In this document: positions 15,548-23,649 of the stretch, piece by piece
Layout: each line of letters begins with the position of its first letter
How positions within the stretch are numbered: the first letter of the stretch is position 1
Assembly (NCBI GenBank): GCA_029008875.1
Contig: JAQXJP010000011.1
Span: forward strand, 1-63,375
DNA: 63,375 nt
Source of the DNA: Lachnospiraceae bacterium
GTDB taxonomy: Bacteria; Bacillota; Clostridia; Lachnospirales; Lachnospiraceae
Reading direction: 5' to 3'
Position numbers and translations under genes: made by a program
Notes under the pieces: generated by a model
What the model saw: the letters and a program-made list of their open reading frames with translations, nothing else
Databases searched by the model: none
Told to the model about the DNA's origin: nothing

Positions 15548-16558
15548 ATGGATTACATTTCAAGGGACAAGGCATTTGAGTTATTAAAAAAATACAACAA
15601 GGATCCCTTTCACATTCAGCATGCGCTAACGGTGGAAGCGGTGATGAAATGGTTCGCCGATCATCAGGGTTATTCCGAGGATGCAGAGTATTGGGGAATT
15701 GTGGGACTTCTTCATGATATCGATTTTGAAGTATACCCGGAGGAACACTGCCTGAAGGCGCCCGAGCTGTTGCGCGAAGGCGGCGTGGGTGAAGATATCA
15801 TTCACGCGGTATGTTCACACGGCTATGGAATTACCGTGGGCTGCGGGGTGACGATCGATGTGGAACCTGTCCATGAGATGGAAAAAATCCTTTTTGCGGC
15901 GGATGAACTCACCGGCCTGATTTGGGCTGCTGCACTTATGCGACCATCAAAGAGTACGAAGGACATGGAGTTGAAGTCCCTTAAGAAAAAGTATAAGAGC
16001 AATGGCTTTGCCGCGGGATGCTCCCGTGAGGTAATCGCAAGAGGCGCGGAGCAGCTGGGCTGGGAGTTGGATGAACTGTTGGGGTTGACCTTGCAGGCTA
16101 TGGCGGCATCCGAGGATGAGATTAACGCTGCCATGGGGAAGGAATTCCCCCAAAAAGATGAGGAGGGCACCAAGCTTATTGAGAATGAGGACGGATTGGG
16201 AATTGAGCCTCTTTTTGCAGAGCATGTGGATTTTGATACTTTTTCCAAATCCGATTTCCGAGCGGTGAAGGTAAAAGCCTGCGAGGCGGTTCCAAAGAGC
16301 AAGAAACTCCTCCACTTTACTCTGGATGACGGCACCGGCACGGACAGAACCATACTCTCCGGAATTCATGCGTTCTACGAGCCGGAAGAACTGGTGGGCA
16401 AGACACTGCTTGCCATCACCAATCTCCCTCCGAGACCGATGATGGGAATCGATTCCTGCGGAATGCTTTTGTCAGCGGTCCATTATGAGAACGGGGAGGA
16501 GAAGCTCCATCTTGTGATGCTGGATGATGCGATACCGGCGGGGGCAAAGCTTTATTGA
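15548..16558 (+). CDS. HD-domain hydrolase fused to a tRNA-binding OB domain
   Basis: A 336-aa two-domain protein. Residues ~15-190 are an HD-superfamily phosphohydrolase: HIQHALTVEAVMKWF, then LLHDIDFE with the HD pair, CSHGYGI and FAADELTGLI. Residues ~230-336 are an EMAP/MetG-type tRNA-binding OB fold (DFRAVKVKACEAVPKSKKL, LLAITNLPPRPMMGIDSCGM, LDDAIPAGAKLY). Both halves are common alone; the fusion is unusual. It might act on a nucleotide while held near tRNA, but that is inference. The ATG at 15548 follows AGGAGG. A long palindromic repeat begins 8 bases after the stop. Confidence 0.85.
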   Translation: MDYISRDKAFELLKKYNKDPFHIQHALTVEAVMKWFADHQGYSEDAEYWGIVGLLHDIDFEVYPEEHCLKAPELLREGGVGEDIIHAVCSHGYGITVGCGVTIDVEPVHEMEKILFAADELTGLIWAAALMRPSKSTKDMELKSLKKKYKSNGFAAGCSREVIARGAEQLGWELDELLGLTLQAMAASEDEINAAMGKEFPQKDEEGTKLIENEDGLGIEPLFAEHVDFDTFSKSDFRAVKVKACEAVPKSKKLLHFTLDDGTGTDRTILSGIHAFYEPEELVGKTLLAITNLPPRPMMGIDSCGMLLSAVHYENGEEKLHLVMLDDAIPAGAKLY

Positions 16559-16566
16559 TTTTACTT

Positions 16567-16644
16567 GGGGACGTATCTTTTTCGCTCCGGGGACGTATCT
16601 TACGCGCGTAAGATACGTCCCCGGAGCGAAAAAGATACGTCCCC
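16567..16644. repeat. Perfect 78-bp palindrome of the GGGGACGTATCTT family
   Basis: Two 39-bp arms are exact complements. Each arm carries GGGGACGTATCTTTTTCGCT followed by CCGGGGACGTATCTTACGC, and the arms meet at GCGC with no loop. It lies 8 bases after a stop codon. As RNA it would form a very stable hairpin. It is related to copies at 18430-18534 and 63298-63375. Confidence 0.92.
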
Positions 16645-16677
16645 AAATTGCATTTTATAAATTCTTAATATTTTTTA

Positions 16678-16704
16678 TTAGCACTTTAACTTGACGAGTG
16701 CTAA
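16678..16704 (+). promoter_or_regulatory. CIRCE element (HrcA operator)
   Basis: TTAGCACTT - 9 nt - GAGTGCTAA. It matches the CIRCE consensus TTAGCACTC-N9-GAGTGCTAA at 17 of 18 arm positions. The right arm overlaps the -35 region of the promoter at 16691-16719, as expected for repression by HrcA. Confidence 0.9.
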
Positions 16705-16719
16705 TTCTGGTGCTATAAC
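16691..16719 (+). promoter_or_regulatory. Sigma-A promoter of the L25/DnaJ operon
   Basis: TTGACG (16691-16696), a 17-bp spacer and TATAAC (16714-16719). The -35 box lies inside the CIRCE operator. Confidence 0.85.
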
Positions 16720-16811
16720 AAAGCCAGAACAAGAGAAACGAAACGCCAATTGAATATTGACATTCCGCAAACATCCCTGTTACTAATTTGTATAGATGGA
16801 GGAAAAGTCAA

Positions 16812-17396
16812 ATGAATACTTTGAACGTACAAAGGAGAGACACGGAAACAAAGGCCAAGAGATTGAGACGCCAGGGTTATGTGGTGGGCAATCTCTTCGG
16901 GAGGGAGATTGAGGGTTCCATCCCTTTGAAGATTGAGAAGAAAGAGGCGGAAAGAATTCACAAAGAGTGCTTGAAGGGCTGCCAGCTGTACCTGAATTTG
17001 GATGGAAAACAGTATGACGCGCTGCTGAAGGACATCCAGTACGATTCCATGAGCAAGCAGATTCTGGAGATGGAGTTTCAGGCACTGGTAAAAGGCGAGA
17101 AAGTACACTCTGTTACAGAGATTGTGCTCCACAACAAAGAAAAGGTAGTCCAAGGTATTCTCGAACAGTTCCTTGAGGAGGTTTCCTACAAGGCAGCACC
17201 GGAGGATATCACAGACAAGATCGACATCGATTGCAGCAATTTAAGATTGGGTGACAAGATTACGGTAGCAGATCTTGATATTGCAAAAAATAAGAAAATA
17301 GATGTACTCACACCACTTGATGCCGTTATCGTTCATGTCGTAGCGCCCAAGAATGCCAAAGATGAGGACGAGGAAGAGGCAAGTGAGGAAAAATAA
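16812..17396 (+). CDS. ctc: Ribosomal protein L25 / general stress protein Ctc
   Basis: A 194-aa bL25 of the long Ctc type, which binds 5S rRNA on the 50S subunit. The N-terminal domain has [20 protein letters not shown] and [18 protein letters not shown]. The C-terminal TL5 domain follows ([37 protein letters not shown]) and ends in an acidic tail ([11 protein letters not shown]). The ATG at 16812 follows ATGGAGGAAAAGTC, which fits better than the ATG 24 bases upstream. It is the first gene behind a CIRCE-controlled promoter, so it should be heat-inducible; the next gene is a DnaJ-like chaperone. Confidence 0.9.
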   Translation: MNTLNVQRRDTETKAKRLRRQGYVVGNLFGREIEGSIPLKIEKKEAERIHKECLKGCQLYLNLDGKQYDALLKDIQYDSMSKQILEMEFQALVKGEKVHSVTEIVLHNKEKVVQGILEQFLEEVSYKAAPEDITDKIDIDCSNLRLGDKITVADLDIAKNKKIDVLTPLDAVIVHVVAPKNAKDEDEEEASEEK

Positions 17397-17411
17397 CAGA
17401 GAGAACGAATG

Positions 17412-17446
17412 AAAGCTTGTTGCCTCATGGAGGTGGCAAGCTTTTT
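17412..17446 (+). terminator. Terminator-like hairpin between ctc and the DnaJ-like gene
   Basis: AAAGCTTGTTGCCTC (17412-17426) pairs with GAGGTGGCAAGCTTT (17430-17444) with two imperfect pairs, then a short T-run. It probably only attenuates, because the DnaJ-like gene follows 22 bases later. Confidence 0.55.
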
Positions 17447-17467
17447 GCCATGTGGGAGGTGGTATGT

Positions 17468-18427
17468 ATGGCAAAGAGGGATTATTATGACGTCCTGGGG
17501 ATTCCCAAAAAGGCAAGCGATCAGGAAATCAAAAGGGCATACCGGAAACTGGCCAAAAAATATCATCCGGATACCAACCCCGGAGATGCGAGGGCAGAGC
17601 AGATTTTTAAGGAAGTGACGGAAGCTTACAATGTGCTCTCCGATGAGGAAAAGCGAAAACTGTACGACCAGTTTGGCCACGCTGCCTTTGATGGAAGCAT
17701 GGGGAGTAATCCGGAGGACTTTGCCAAGTCTTCCGGGGATTCCTTCTGGGGGACAAACTCCGGCAACGGAACCCATACAGAGTATTATTACAGCGGGAAT
17801 ATGGACGATATCTTCGGCGACATGTTCGGGAGCTTTTTCCATAAAGACGGGAGGTCCGGCCCTTTTCATACGCAAACGGATTTCGATTTTGGGGAGAGAC
17901 GGGCTTGCGACATCACAAGTGAGATAACCGTATCCTTCCGGGAGGCAGCGCTGGGATGCGAGCGACGGATTACCCTGGACGATGGCAGTATCGGGTCCCT
18001 GGATGTTAAGATACCGGCGGGCATTGCCGAGGGACAGAGCATACGCCTGAAGGGAAAGGGACAGAAAGGCCGTAACGGCGGAGCGGGAGATCTGCTCATC
18101 AAGATTCATATTCGGGAGGATGGCAAATTCCGCAGAGATGGAAAGGATGTCTATATCACCGAGAGTATACCGTTCACCACAGCTGCCCTGGGCGGGGAGG
18201 CCAAGGTTGACACCCTGTATGGCCCGGTAACCTGCAAAGTCCCTGCGGGAAGTCAGTCCGGAAGCAAGTTAAGGCTCAAGAATAAGGGCATCGTATCCAT
18301 GAAAAATCGAAATTCCTACGGAGACGAATATGTCATCCTGCAAATCGATGTGCCCAAAAACCTGTCGGAGCGGGAAAAAGCCCTCCTGCGGGAACTCCGG
18401 GAAATAGAAGAAAAAAAGCCGGCGTAA
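17468..18427 (+). CDS. DnaJ-like co-chaperone without zinc domain (CbpA type)
   Basis: A 319-aa Hsp40. The J domain (residues ~4-70) has [20 protein letters not shown] and the essential HPD in [11 protein letters not shown] Gly/Ser/Asn-rich linker follows (~75-130). The two C-terminal substrate-binding domains then start directly ([58 protein letters not shown]). The four CxxCxGxG zinc repeats of true DnaJ are absent, so it is CbpA/DjlA-class. It stimulates DnaK ATPase in the cytosol. The ATG at 17468 follows TGGGAGGTGG. It sits in the CIRCE operon with ctc. Confidence 0.9.
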   Translation: MAKRDYYDVLGIPKKASDQEIKRAYRKLAKKYHPDTNPGDARAEQIFKEVTEAYNVLSDEEKRKLYDQFGHAAFDGSMGSNPEDFAKSSGDSFWGTNSGNGTHTEYYYSGNMDDIFGDMFGSFFHKDGRSGPFHTQTDFDFGERRACDITSEITVSFREAALGCERRITLDDGSIGSLDVKIPAGIAEGQSIRLKGKGQKGRNGGAGDLLIKIHIREDGKFRRDGKDVYITESIPFTTAALGGEAKVDTLYGPVTCKVPAGSQSGSKLRLKNKGIVSMKNRNSYGDEYVILQIDVPKNLSEREKALLRELREIEEKKPA

Positions 18428-18429
18428 TA

Positions 18430-18534
18430 GGGACGTATCTTTTTCACTCCGGGGACGTATCTTTTTCGCTCCGGGGACGTATCTTACGCGCGTAAGATAC
18501 GTCCCCGGAGTGAAAAAGATACGTCCCCGGAGTG
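18430..18534. repeat. Long palindromic repeat of the GGGGACGTATCTT family
   Basis: It starts 2 bases after the DnaJ-like stop. The left side carries three GGGACGTATCTT modules and the right side two reverse-complement modules. They meet at TTACGCGCGTAA and form about 45-bp arms with one mismatch (CGCTCC against CACTCC). It ends in GTGTTTTTA, so it could also terminate transcription. Confidence 0.9.
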
Positions 18535-18586
18535 TTTTTATTTCCTCATTTGCGATATAATGAGAGTACATGGAGGAGGGAAAACA

Positions 18587-19420
18587 ATGATTATTGATAC
18601 GCATGTACATATCGGCGGAGAAGCGGTGGGATTTCACATGGATGAAGGCATGGTTATCGCTGCCATGGAAAAATACGGAATTGATTTTTCCATCGTATCC
18701 AATTCTGATGCAGGGGAAGTGGATCACCAACAGAATCTGCTGCCGGAGGAATTGCAGGTCTCACAGGAGGAAGCGCTGGAGAGAGCCATCCGGTTTGCAA
18801 GAAAATATCCGGGGAAAATAGGAATTGCCCCGTGGATCAAACCTCTGACCCAGGGGATGACAGGAGAATTTGAAGAGAAGAATATGCAAAACAGGGATAT
18901 CATATGTGCCATGAAGATTCATCCCTATCATTCCCACATATCACCCACAGATCGTCGTGTTCTTCCCTATTTTGAGTTGGCGGAGAAACTGAATGTGCCG
19001 GTCATATCCCACACCGGAAACAGTGAGGATGACTCTCCGATTCATTTGTATGAGGCAGCCAAAATGTTTCCCAAGGTTTCTTTTATAATGGCTCACATGG
19101 GGTTGGGGACGGATAACAGTCTGGCACTGGAACTGCTGGGCAAGGCGGATAACCTGTACGGCGACACCACATGGGTTCCCATGAGTACCACCCTCAAGGC
19201 CATCGAAATGTATGGAAGCAAGCGAATTATGTTTGGAAGTGACATGCCCATCGATGGTGTGGACACCTACGCCCATAACCCTAAGGGGGAGAGATCCGTG
19301 TATCAGGATTACTTTCATGAGCTGCCGAAGCTGATTTCCAGGGAGGCATATGAGGATATCATGTACAAAAACGCGGTGGAAGTATTCCATCTTTCCGACA
19401 TTGCGGCAAAGAAGAGATAA
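18587..19420 (+). CDS. Amidohydrolase family metal-dependent hydrolase
   Basis: A 277-aa TIM-barrel hydrolase of the amidohydrolase-2 type. Metal ligands appear in order: DTHVHIG near the N-terminus, CAMKIHPYHSHI in the middle, VISHTGN and FIMAHMGLG, and a late IMFGSDMPIDG supplying the catalytic aspartate. Members hydrolyse or decarboxylate small cyclic or carboxylated compounds; the substrate is unknown. The ATG at 18587 follows ATGGAGGAGGGAAAAC. A TATAAT at 18556-18561 may be its own -10 box, as the upstream repeat probably blocks read-through. Confidence 0.85.
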   Translation: MIIDTHVHIGGEAVGFHMDEGMVIAAMEKYGIDFSIVSNSDAGEVDHQQNLLPEELQVSQEEALERAIRFARKYPGKIGIAPWIKPLTQGMTGEFEEKNMQNRDIICAMKIHPYHSHISPTDRRVLPYFELAEKLNVPVISHTGNSEDDSPIHLYEAAKMFPKVSFIMAHMGLGTDNSLALELLGKADNLYGDTTWVPMSTTLKAIEMYGSKRIMFGSDMPIDGVDTYAHNPKGERSVYQDYFHELPKLISREAYEDIMYKNAVEVFHLSDIAAKKR

Positions 19421-19477
19421 TATTGAAGCAAAGAAGAAATAACACTAAAGTGTAGAGGAGAACGGAGGAGAAGGAGT

Positions 19478-20398
19478 ATGGAGGTTATTGAATTTTTTAC
19501 CTCGGACAGGAAAGAGCATTGGCTGCGGGAAATCAAAAAGAGTGACTGGGGAGCAGGACAGTACCTGTACGAATTGTTGGAAAGTGGCAGATTGAAGGAA
19601 ATGGTAGGCCAGACGGCTCTGGTTCCCTTGCTGGTGGAGGGGGATGCGCTGGTGGCTTTCTGCACATTTTCGCCGCTGGATGATATACAGCCCACGGATT
19701 TGTCCCCGTGGGTGGGATTTTTGTATACATTTCCGCAATACCGCGGCAATCACTGCGGTGGAAAACTGTTGGATTGGGCGGAATCCATGGCTACGATCAT
19801 GGGAAGGGAAGCCATCTACATATCCACGGGCCATATCGGATTGTACGAGAAGTATGGGTATGAATTCCTGAAGATGGAAAAAGATATCGAGGGGGAGGAT
19901 TCCCGGGTATATCGGAAGAAGCTGCAGGAGGACGGACCGGAAAAAGACAGTCGCATGGAAAGAGGCGGGGGATACAAGAGCGAGATTGTGAAAAAGGCAA
20001 GGGAGGGCATTGATCCCATCGCTGCCTGTGGATTTTCCTGCAATCACTGTTTCCTGGGCCAATGGTGCGGAGGCTGCAGATCCGTATTCAGCTGCTGCTC
20101 CTACGGGACCGTGTGCGACAAGGGAAGTTGCCCGAATCTGGTGTGCAGCCGGGAAAAACAGCTTGACGGGTGCTATGAGTGCGAGGAGCTGGAGAACTGC
20201 ACCAAGGGATTTTATCGGCCGGACAACGATGGCGCGGGAGCTTCCAAAGCCCAGGCCATGTTCATTCAAAAGTACGGAAAGGAGAAATTCCTGGAGGTGC
20301 ATGATAAGCTTCACCAACAGTACGATTTCGAGAAAACACAGGAAATTTTGGGGCAGGATCCCCGGGAGGGACTGCTGTTTTTGGAGCAGTATATTTGA
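19478..20398 (+). CDS. GNAT acetyltransferase fused to a cysteine-rich DUF3795-type domain
   Basis: A 306-aa fusion. Residues ~1-150 are a GNAT domain with WVGFLYTFPQYRGNHCGGKLL (R-G-x-x-x-G-x-L) and HIGLYEKYGYEFLKME. Residues ~165-306 hold a cysteine cluster (CGFSCNHCFLGQWCGGCRS, CCSYGTVCDKGSCPNLVC, CYECEELENC), typical of the DUF3795 zinc-finger-like domain. The second half likely binds metal. Function is unknown; DUF3795 proteins are widespread in gut anaerobes and often stand alone. The ATG at 19478 follows GAGGAGAAGGAGT. A GNAT gene follows 16 bases later. Confidence 0.85.
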   Translation: MEVIEFFTSDRKEHWLREIKKSDWGAGQYLYELLESGRLKEMVGQTALVPLLVEGDALVAFCTFSPLDDIQPTDLSPWVGFLYTFPQYRGNHCGGKLLDWAESMATIMGREAIYISTGHIGLYEKYGYEFLKMEKDIEGEDSRVYRKKLQEDGPEKDSRMERGGGYKSEIVKKAREGIDPIAACGFSCNHCFLGQWCGGCRSVFSCCSYGTVCDKGSCPNLVCSREKQLDGCYECEELENCTKGFYRPDNDGAGASKAQAMFIQKYGKEKFLEVHDKLHQQYDFEKTQEILGQDPREGLLFLEQYI

Positions 20399-20414
20399 TG
20401 GAAGGATATAGAAA

Positions 20415-20867
20415 ATGGTAACAATCAGAAAGATGATGGAAAAGGATAGCAAAGAGGTGTTGGCGATGATGCGTGTGTTTTACGATTCACCGGCAGTGTT
20501 TCACACTTCTTCCGACGCAGTGCTGGAGAGAGATATTGCGGACTGTGTGTCGGACATGCCCTTTGTGGAGGGATTCATTTTCGAAGTGGATGGGAACATA
20601 GCGGGCTACGCCATGACTGCGCTCAGCTATACCACAGAGTACGGAGGAATTTCTGTGTGGATTGAGGATTTATACCTCAAACCGGAATATCGGAATCTGG
20701 GAATCGCAACGCAATTTTTTCATCATATCGAGGAGATTTATCCCCAGGCGGTTCGGTTTAAGTTGGAAGTGGAGCAGGAGAATGAAATTGCAATCGCCAG
20801 CTATAAAAAGAATGGCTACGGGATCTCCCCATACTTTGAGATGACCAAAGAAATGATAGAGGACTGA
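20415..20867 (+). CDS. GNAT-family N-acetyltransferase
   Basis: A 150-aa single-domain acetyltransferase. Strand 4 and the acetyl-CoA loop are seen in IEDLYLKPEYRNLGIATQFF (Y-R-N-x-G-I-A-T). Strand 5 is in FKLEVEQENEIAIASYKKNGY. It is short and typical of the family; the substrate is unknown. It ends one base before the M20 peptidase start, so the four genes 18587-22254 may be partly co-expressed. The start ATG has an AAGGATATAG site. Confidence 0.88.
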   Translation: MVTIRKMMEKDSKEVLAMMRVFYDSPAVFHTSSDAVLERDIADCVSDMPFVEGFIFEVDGNIAGYAMTALSYTTEYGGISVWIEDLYLKPEYRNLGIATQFFHHIEEIYPQAVRFKLEVEQENEIAIASYKKNGYGISPYFEMTKEMIED

Positions 20868-20868
20868 T

Positions 20869-22254
20869 ATGACAGATGAAATCATTCAATATGTAAATGA
20901 GTATAAAGAGATGTTCTTTCGGTTGTCGGATGCCATATATGAGAACCCGGAGACGAAATATGAGGAGCATTTTGCATGCGATTCTCTGGTGCAGGCATTG
21001 CAGGAGCTGGGATTTGAAGTGGAGAAATCAATCGGTGGAATTGAGACCGCTTTTGTGGCAAGCTTCCGTGCGGATAAGCAGTGCAGTGAGGAGAAGGGAT
21101 GCTGCATCGCATTTTTGGCAGAGTATGACGCATTGCCCGGCTTCAACCAGAGTCCCGGCGCACTTCGGCAGGAAAGTTACGAAAATGCCAACGGAACGAC
21201 AAACGGACATGGATGCGGGCACAACCTTTTGGGATGTGGCGCAGCATTAGCCTTTGTTGTGGCCGCCAAATATTGGAGTAAGCATCATCTCAAGGGAGAA
21301 CTGCGACTCTATGGTTGTCCGGCAGAGGAAGGCGGAGCCGGAAAGAGCAGATTGGTCAAGGCCGGATGTTTTGCCGGAGTTCAGTGCGCTTTCACCTGGC
21401 ATCCTGCGGATTATAATTGCATAACAAGCGGAAGTTCTCTGGCGAATTGTCAGGTACAGTTTTCTTTTTCCGGAAAAAGTGCCCATGCGGCCATCGCACC
21501 TCATATGGGGCGAAGTGCGCTTGATGCGGTGGAGCTTATGAATGTTGGTTGCAATTACTTGCGGGAACATATTGTATCGGATGCGCGTATGCACTATGCC
21601 TATCAGAATGCTGGAGGAATATTGCCGGGGGCTGTTCCTGCGGAGGCGTCTGTGCTATATCAGATACGAGCTCCCGAAATTAAAGATGCAGAAGAGATAA
21701 CCCATCGTGTTATTAAGGTAGCGGAAGGGGCGGCGCTAATGACCGAGACAGCAGTGACTTATGAGATTAAGACCCAAGTGGCAAACATTAAGCCGGATCA
21801 TGAATTGGAGAAGCTTCTCTATACCTGCATGAAGGAGATTCCGTTGCCGGAATATACGGAAGAAGAACAACAATATGCGTTAGAATTGACACGGTACAAT
21901 GAGGAAAATACATTGTCCGATCTGTTGCCAAGGAGCAAAAAAATATACGGGACGAGCGAAGAGATTGAACGACACATGGGAGATTCCTTATATAGTTTTG
22001 TATTGCCGTATTTGCCGGATGATGAGGTGCATTTTTATTCCTCCGACGTAGGAGATGTAAGTCAGATTTGCCCAACTGCTCAATTTGCCGGTATGACCTG
22101 GGTTGCCAATACATATGAACATACCTGGGTTGCGACCAGCCAGGGCAAGTCTGAAATTGCACACAAGGGAATTGCGTATGCTGCAGGTGTGCTTGCCCTT
22201 GCGGCGTGCAAAAAAAATAGATTTCCAAGGGAAATGCAACAGGCAATAAAATAG
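20869..22254 (+). CDS. M20-family amidohydrolase (AbgB-like)
   Basis: A 461-aa zinc carboxypeptidase/aminoacylase of the M20D type. It has the catalytic strings FLAEYDALPG, GHGCGHNLLG (His and Asp metal ligands) and PAEEGGAGK (glutamate base). The dimerisation lid follows (VQFSFSGKSAHAAIAPHMGR), then a C-terminal DVGDVSQICPTAQF. The pattern and length match the AbgB-like family, which cleaves p-aminobenzoyl-glutamate and other N-acyl amino acids in the cytosol. The exact substrate is not deducible. The ATG at 20869 directly follows the stop of the acetyltransferase. A terminator lies 10 bases downstream. Confidence 0.9.
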   Translation: MTDEIIQYVNEYKEMFFRLSDAIYENPETKYEEHFACDSLVQALQELGFEVEKSIGGIETAFVASFRADKQCSEEKGCCIAFLAEYDALPGFNQSPGALRQESYENANGTTNGHGCGHNLLGCGAALAFVVAAKYWSKHHLKGELRLYGCPAEEGGAGKSRLVKAGCFAGVQCAFTWHPADYNCITSGSSLANCQVQFSFSGKSAHAAIAPHMGRSALDAVELMNVGCNYLREHIVSDARMHYAYQNAGGILPGAVPAEASVLYQIRAPEIKDAEEITHRVIKVAEGAALMTETAVTYEIKTQVANIKPDHELEKLLYTCMKEIPLPEYTEEEQQYALELTRYNEENTLSDLLPRSKKIYGTSEEIERHMGDSLYSFVLPYLPDDEVHFYSSDVGDVSQICPTAQFAGMTWVANTYEHTWVATSQGKSEIAHKGIAYAAGVLALAACKKNRFPREMQQAIK

Positions 22255-22263
22255 TATTAAAAC

Positions 22264-22303
22264 GGGACTGTTACCGAGAATTCTCCGTAACAGTCTCTTT
22301 TTT
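22264..22303 (+). terminator. Rho-independent terminator
   Basis: GACTGTTAC (22266-22274) pairs with GTAACAGTC (22287-22295), followed by TCTTTTTT. It ends the transcript of the M20 peptidase gene. Confidence 0.88.
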
Positions 22304-22366
22304 ATCATAAAACTCTATTATGCATTTACTCTGAAAAGTTTCCTGCAAAAAAATTTTAAAAACCTA

Positions 22367-22395
22367 TTGACCTTTGTGTAACACAAAGGTATAAT
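22367..22395 (+). promoter_or_regulatory. Sigma-A promoter of the carboxylase/transporter operon
   Basis: TTGACC (22367-22372), a 17-bp spacer and TATAAT (22390-22395): near-consensus. The whole spacer is occupied by the palindrome at 22370-22390. Confidence 0.9.
22370..22390 (+). promoter_or_regulatory. Perfect 21-bp palindromic operator within the promoter
   Basis: ACCTTTGTG - TAA - CACAAAGGT, with 9-bp perfect arms. It runs from the end of the -35 box to the first T of the -10 box. This placement is typical of MerR-family operators, and a MerR regulator gene (35844-36686) closes the operon. The 17-bp spacer is shorter than the 19-20 bp of classical MerR-activated promoters, so repression is as likely as activation. 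Confidence 0.75.
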
Positions 22396-22539
22396 CTGCT
22401 AAACATAAATAAACGAAACACAAAAAACATTAATAAATTAAGTTTGGTGCTCAAAGGAGAGTTGGTTCTGGCCGACTCTCCTTTTTTATATTAAGTGCAT
22501 GTATGGGAGAGCATCCGGAACAGAAAGGTGGAAAAAGGT
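22396..22539. other. Operon leader, about 140 nt, with internal terminator
   Basis: It begins with an A-rich unstructured segment (about 22396-22440), followed by the terminator hairpin at 22456-22487 and the ribosome binding site of the ATPase gene. I saw no guanidine-I, -II or -III aptamer features. The terminator implies either partial read-through, an anti-terminator, or a separate short RNA of about 85 nt. Confidence 0.5.
22456..22487 (+). terminator. Leader terminator / possible attenuator
   Basis: GGAGAGTTGG (22456-22465) pairs with CCGACTCTCC (22472-22481) with one G-U pair, followed by TTTTTT. It lies between the promoter and the first gene. Confidence 0.85.
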
Positions 22540-23646
22540 ATGGCTAAAGATAATAAAATGATTGAACTGATTGGTGTTACGAAGGCATTTGGCGAAATGA
22601 CAGCAGTGGATAGCATTAACTTAACCGTGCAGGAAGGTGAGTTCATGACCTTCCTGGGACCATCCGGATGTGGTAAGACAACAACCCTGCGTATGATAGC
22701 AGGATTTGAGGATCCGACAGACGGCAAGATTTTTATTGATCACCAGGATTGTGATAATGTGCCGCCAAATTTACGGGATGTAAACACGGTATTTCAAAAT
22801 TATGCGTTGTTTCCCCACCTTTCCATTCGTGAAAACATTGCATTTGGATTAAAGCTAAAAAAGCTTCCGCAGTCGGAAATCGACAAACGTGTAGATCGAA
22901 TGGTGGAGCTCATCAAACTGGAAGGGCATATCAATAAGAAACCATCCCAGCTGTCCGGAGGACAAAAACAGCGTGTAGCGATTGCCAGATCTCTGGTAAA
23001 CGAACCTAAGGTATTGCTTTTGGATGAGCCTTTGGGGGCATTGGATTTGAAGCTTCGGAAGGAAATGCAGTTGGAATTGAAGCATCTGCAGCAGGAGCTT
23101 GGAATTACCTTCGTATATGTCACCCATGATCAGGAAGAAGCTCTTACCATTTCCGATCGAATTGCGGTAATGCATGGAGGCAGAATTGAACAGCTTGGCA
23201 CATCGGAATCCATCTATGACTGCCCGAAGACAAAATTTGTTGCTAATTTTATCGGAGAATCCAATTTGATTACCGGATTTGTTGTTGAAAAGGATAGCAA
23301 TAAGACCATTCTCAATGTGCATAACACTATCCTTACCGTATACGATGCTATCGGTGACTATCAGGAAAATGACACCGTATGTGTGTGCGTGAGACCGGAG
23401 AATATGCATTTTGTAGATTCCTTATCTGATTATGATGAGGAAAAATACAACACCATTACCGCTATCTATGAAGAGCAGATTTATATCGGCAACTTAAGAC
23501 GCCATATTCTTCATACTCCGGAGGGAGAGGAGATCAAGATTACCCGTTATGCAAGAAAGGGAGAGACATATCGGAGAGGGGATTACGTGAGAGTATGCTG
23601 GAGCAAGAAGCGATGCATTATTGTGAAGGATGACAAGGAGGTGTAG
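22540..23646 (+). CDS. potA: PotA-type ABC transporter ATPase
   Basis: A 368-aa ATPase of the polyamine/opine/iron class: Walker [11 protein letters not shown]-loop FQNYALFPH, signature LSGGQKQR, Walker [14 protein letters not shown]-loop THDQEEA. A C-terminal TOBE domain follows ([19 protein letters not shown]). The ATG at 22540 follows AAAGGTGGAAAAAGGT. It is the first gene of the operon; two permeases and a binding lipoprotein follow. The family imports spermidine/putrescine, but the operon (carboxylase, DUF1989, allophanate hydrolase) suggests a small nitrogen-rich cation such as guanidine or a guanidino compound. Confidence 0.9.
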   Translation: MAKDNKMIELIGVTKAFGEMTAVDSINLTVQEGEFMTFLGPSGCGKTTTLRMIAGFEDPTDGKIFIDHQDCDNVPPNLRDVNTVFQNYALFPHLSIRENIAFGLKLKKLPQSEIDKRVDRMVELIKLEGHINKKPSQLSGGQKQRVAIARSLVNEPKVLLLDEPLGALDLKLRKEMQLELKHLQQELGITFVYVTHDQEEALTISDRIAVMHGGRIEQLGTSESIYDCPKTKFVANFIGESNLITGFVVEKDSNKTILNVHNTILTVYDAIGDYQENDTVCVCVRPENMHFVDSLSDYDEEKYNTITAIYEEQIYIGNLRRHILHTPEGEEIKITRYARKGETYRRGDYVRVCWSKKRCIIVKDDKEV

Positions 23647-23649
23647 CTC

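Noticed and set aside
19445..20452. 335-codon minus-strand frame
   Set aside because: It is antisense to the GNAT/DUF3795 gene; residues look random and the start has no site.
22396..22539. Guanidine riboswitch (ykkC type)
   Set aside because: The operon content made this likely, but none of the conserved ykkC, mini-ykkC or ykkC-III sequence blocks is visible in the leader.
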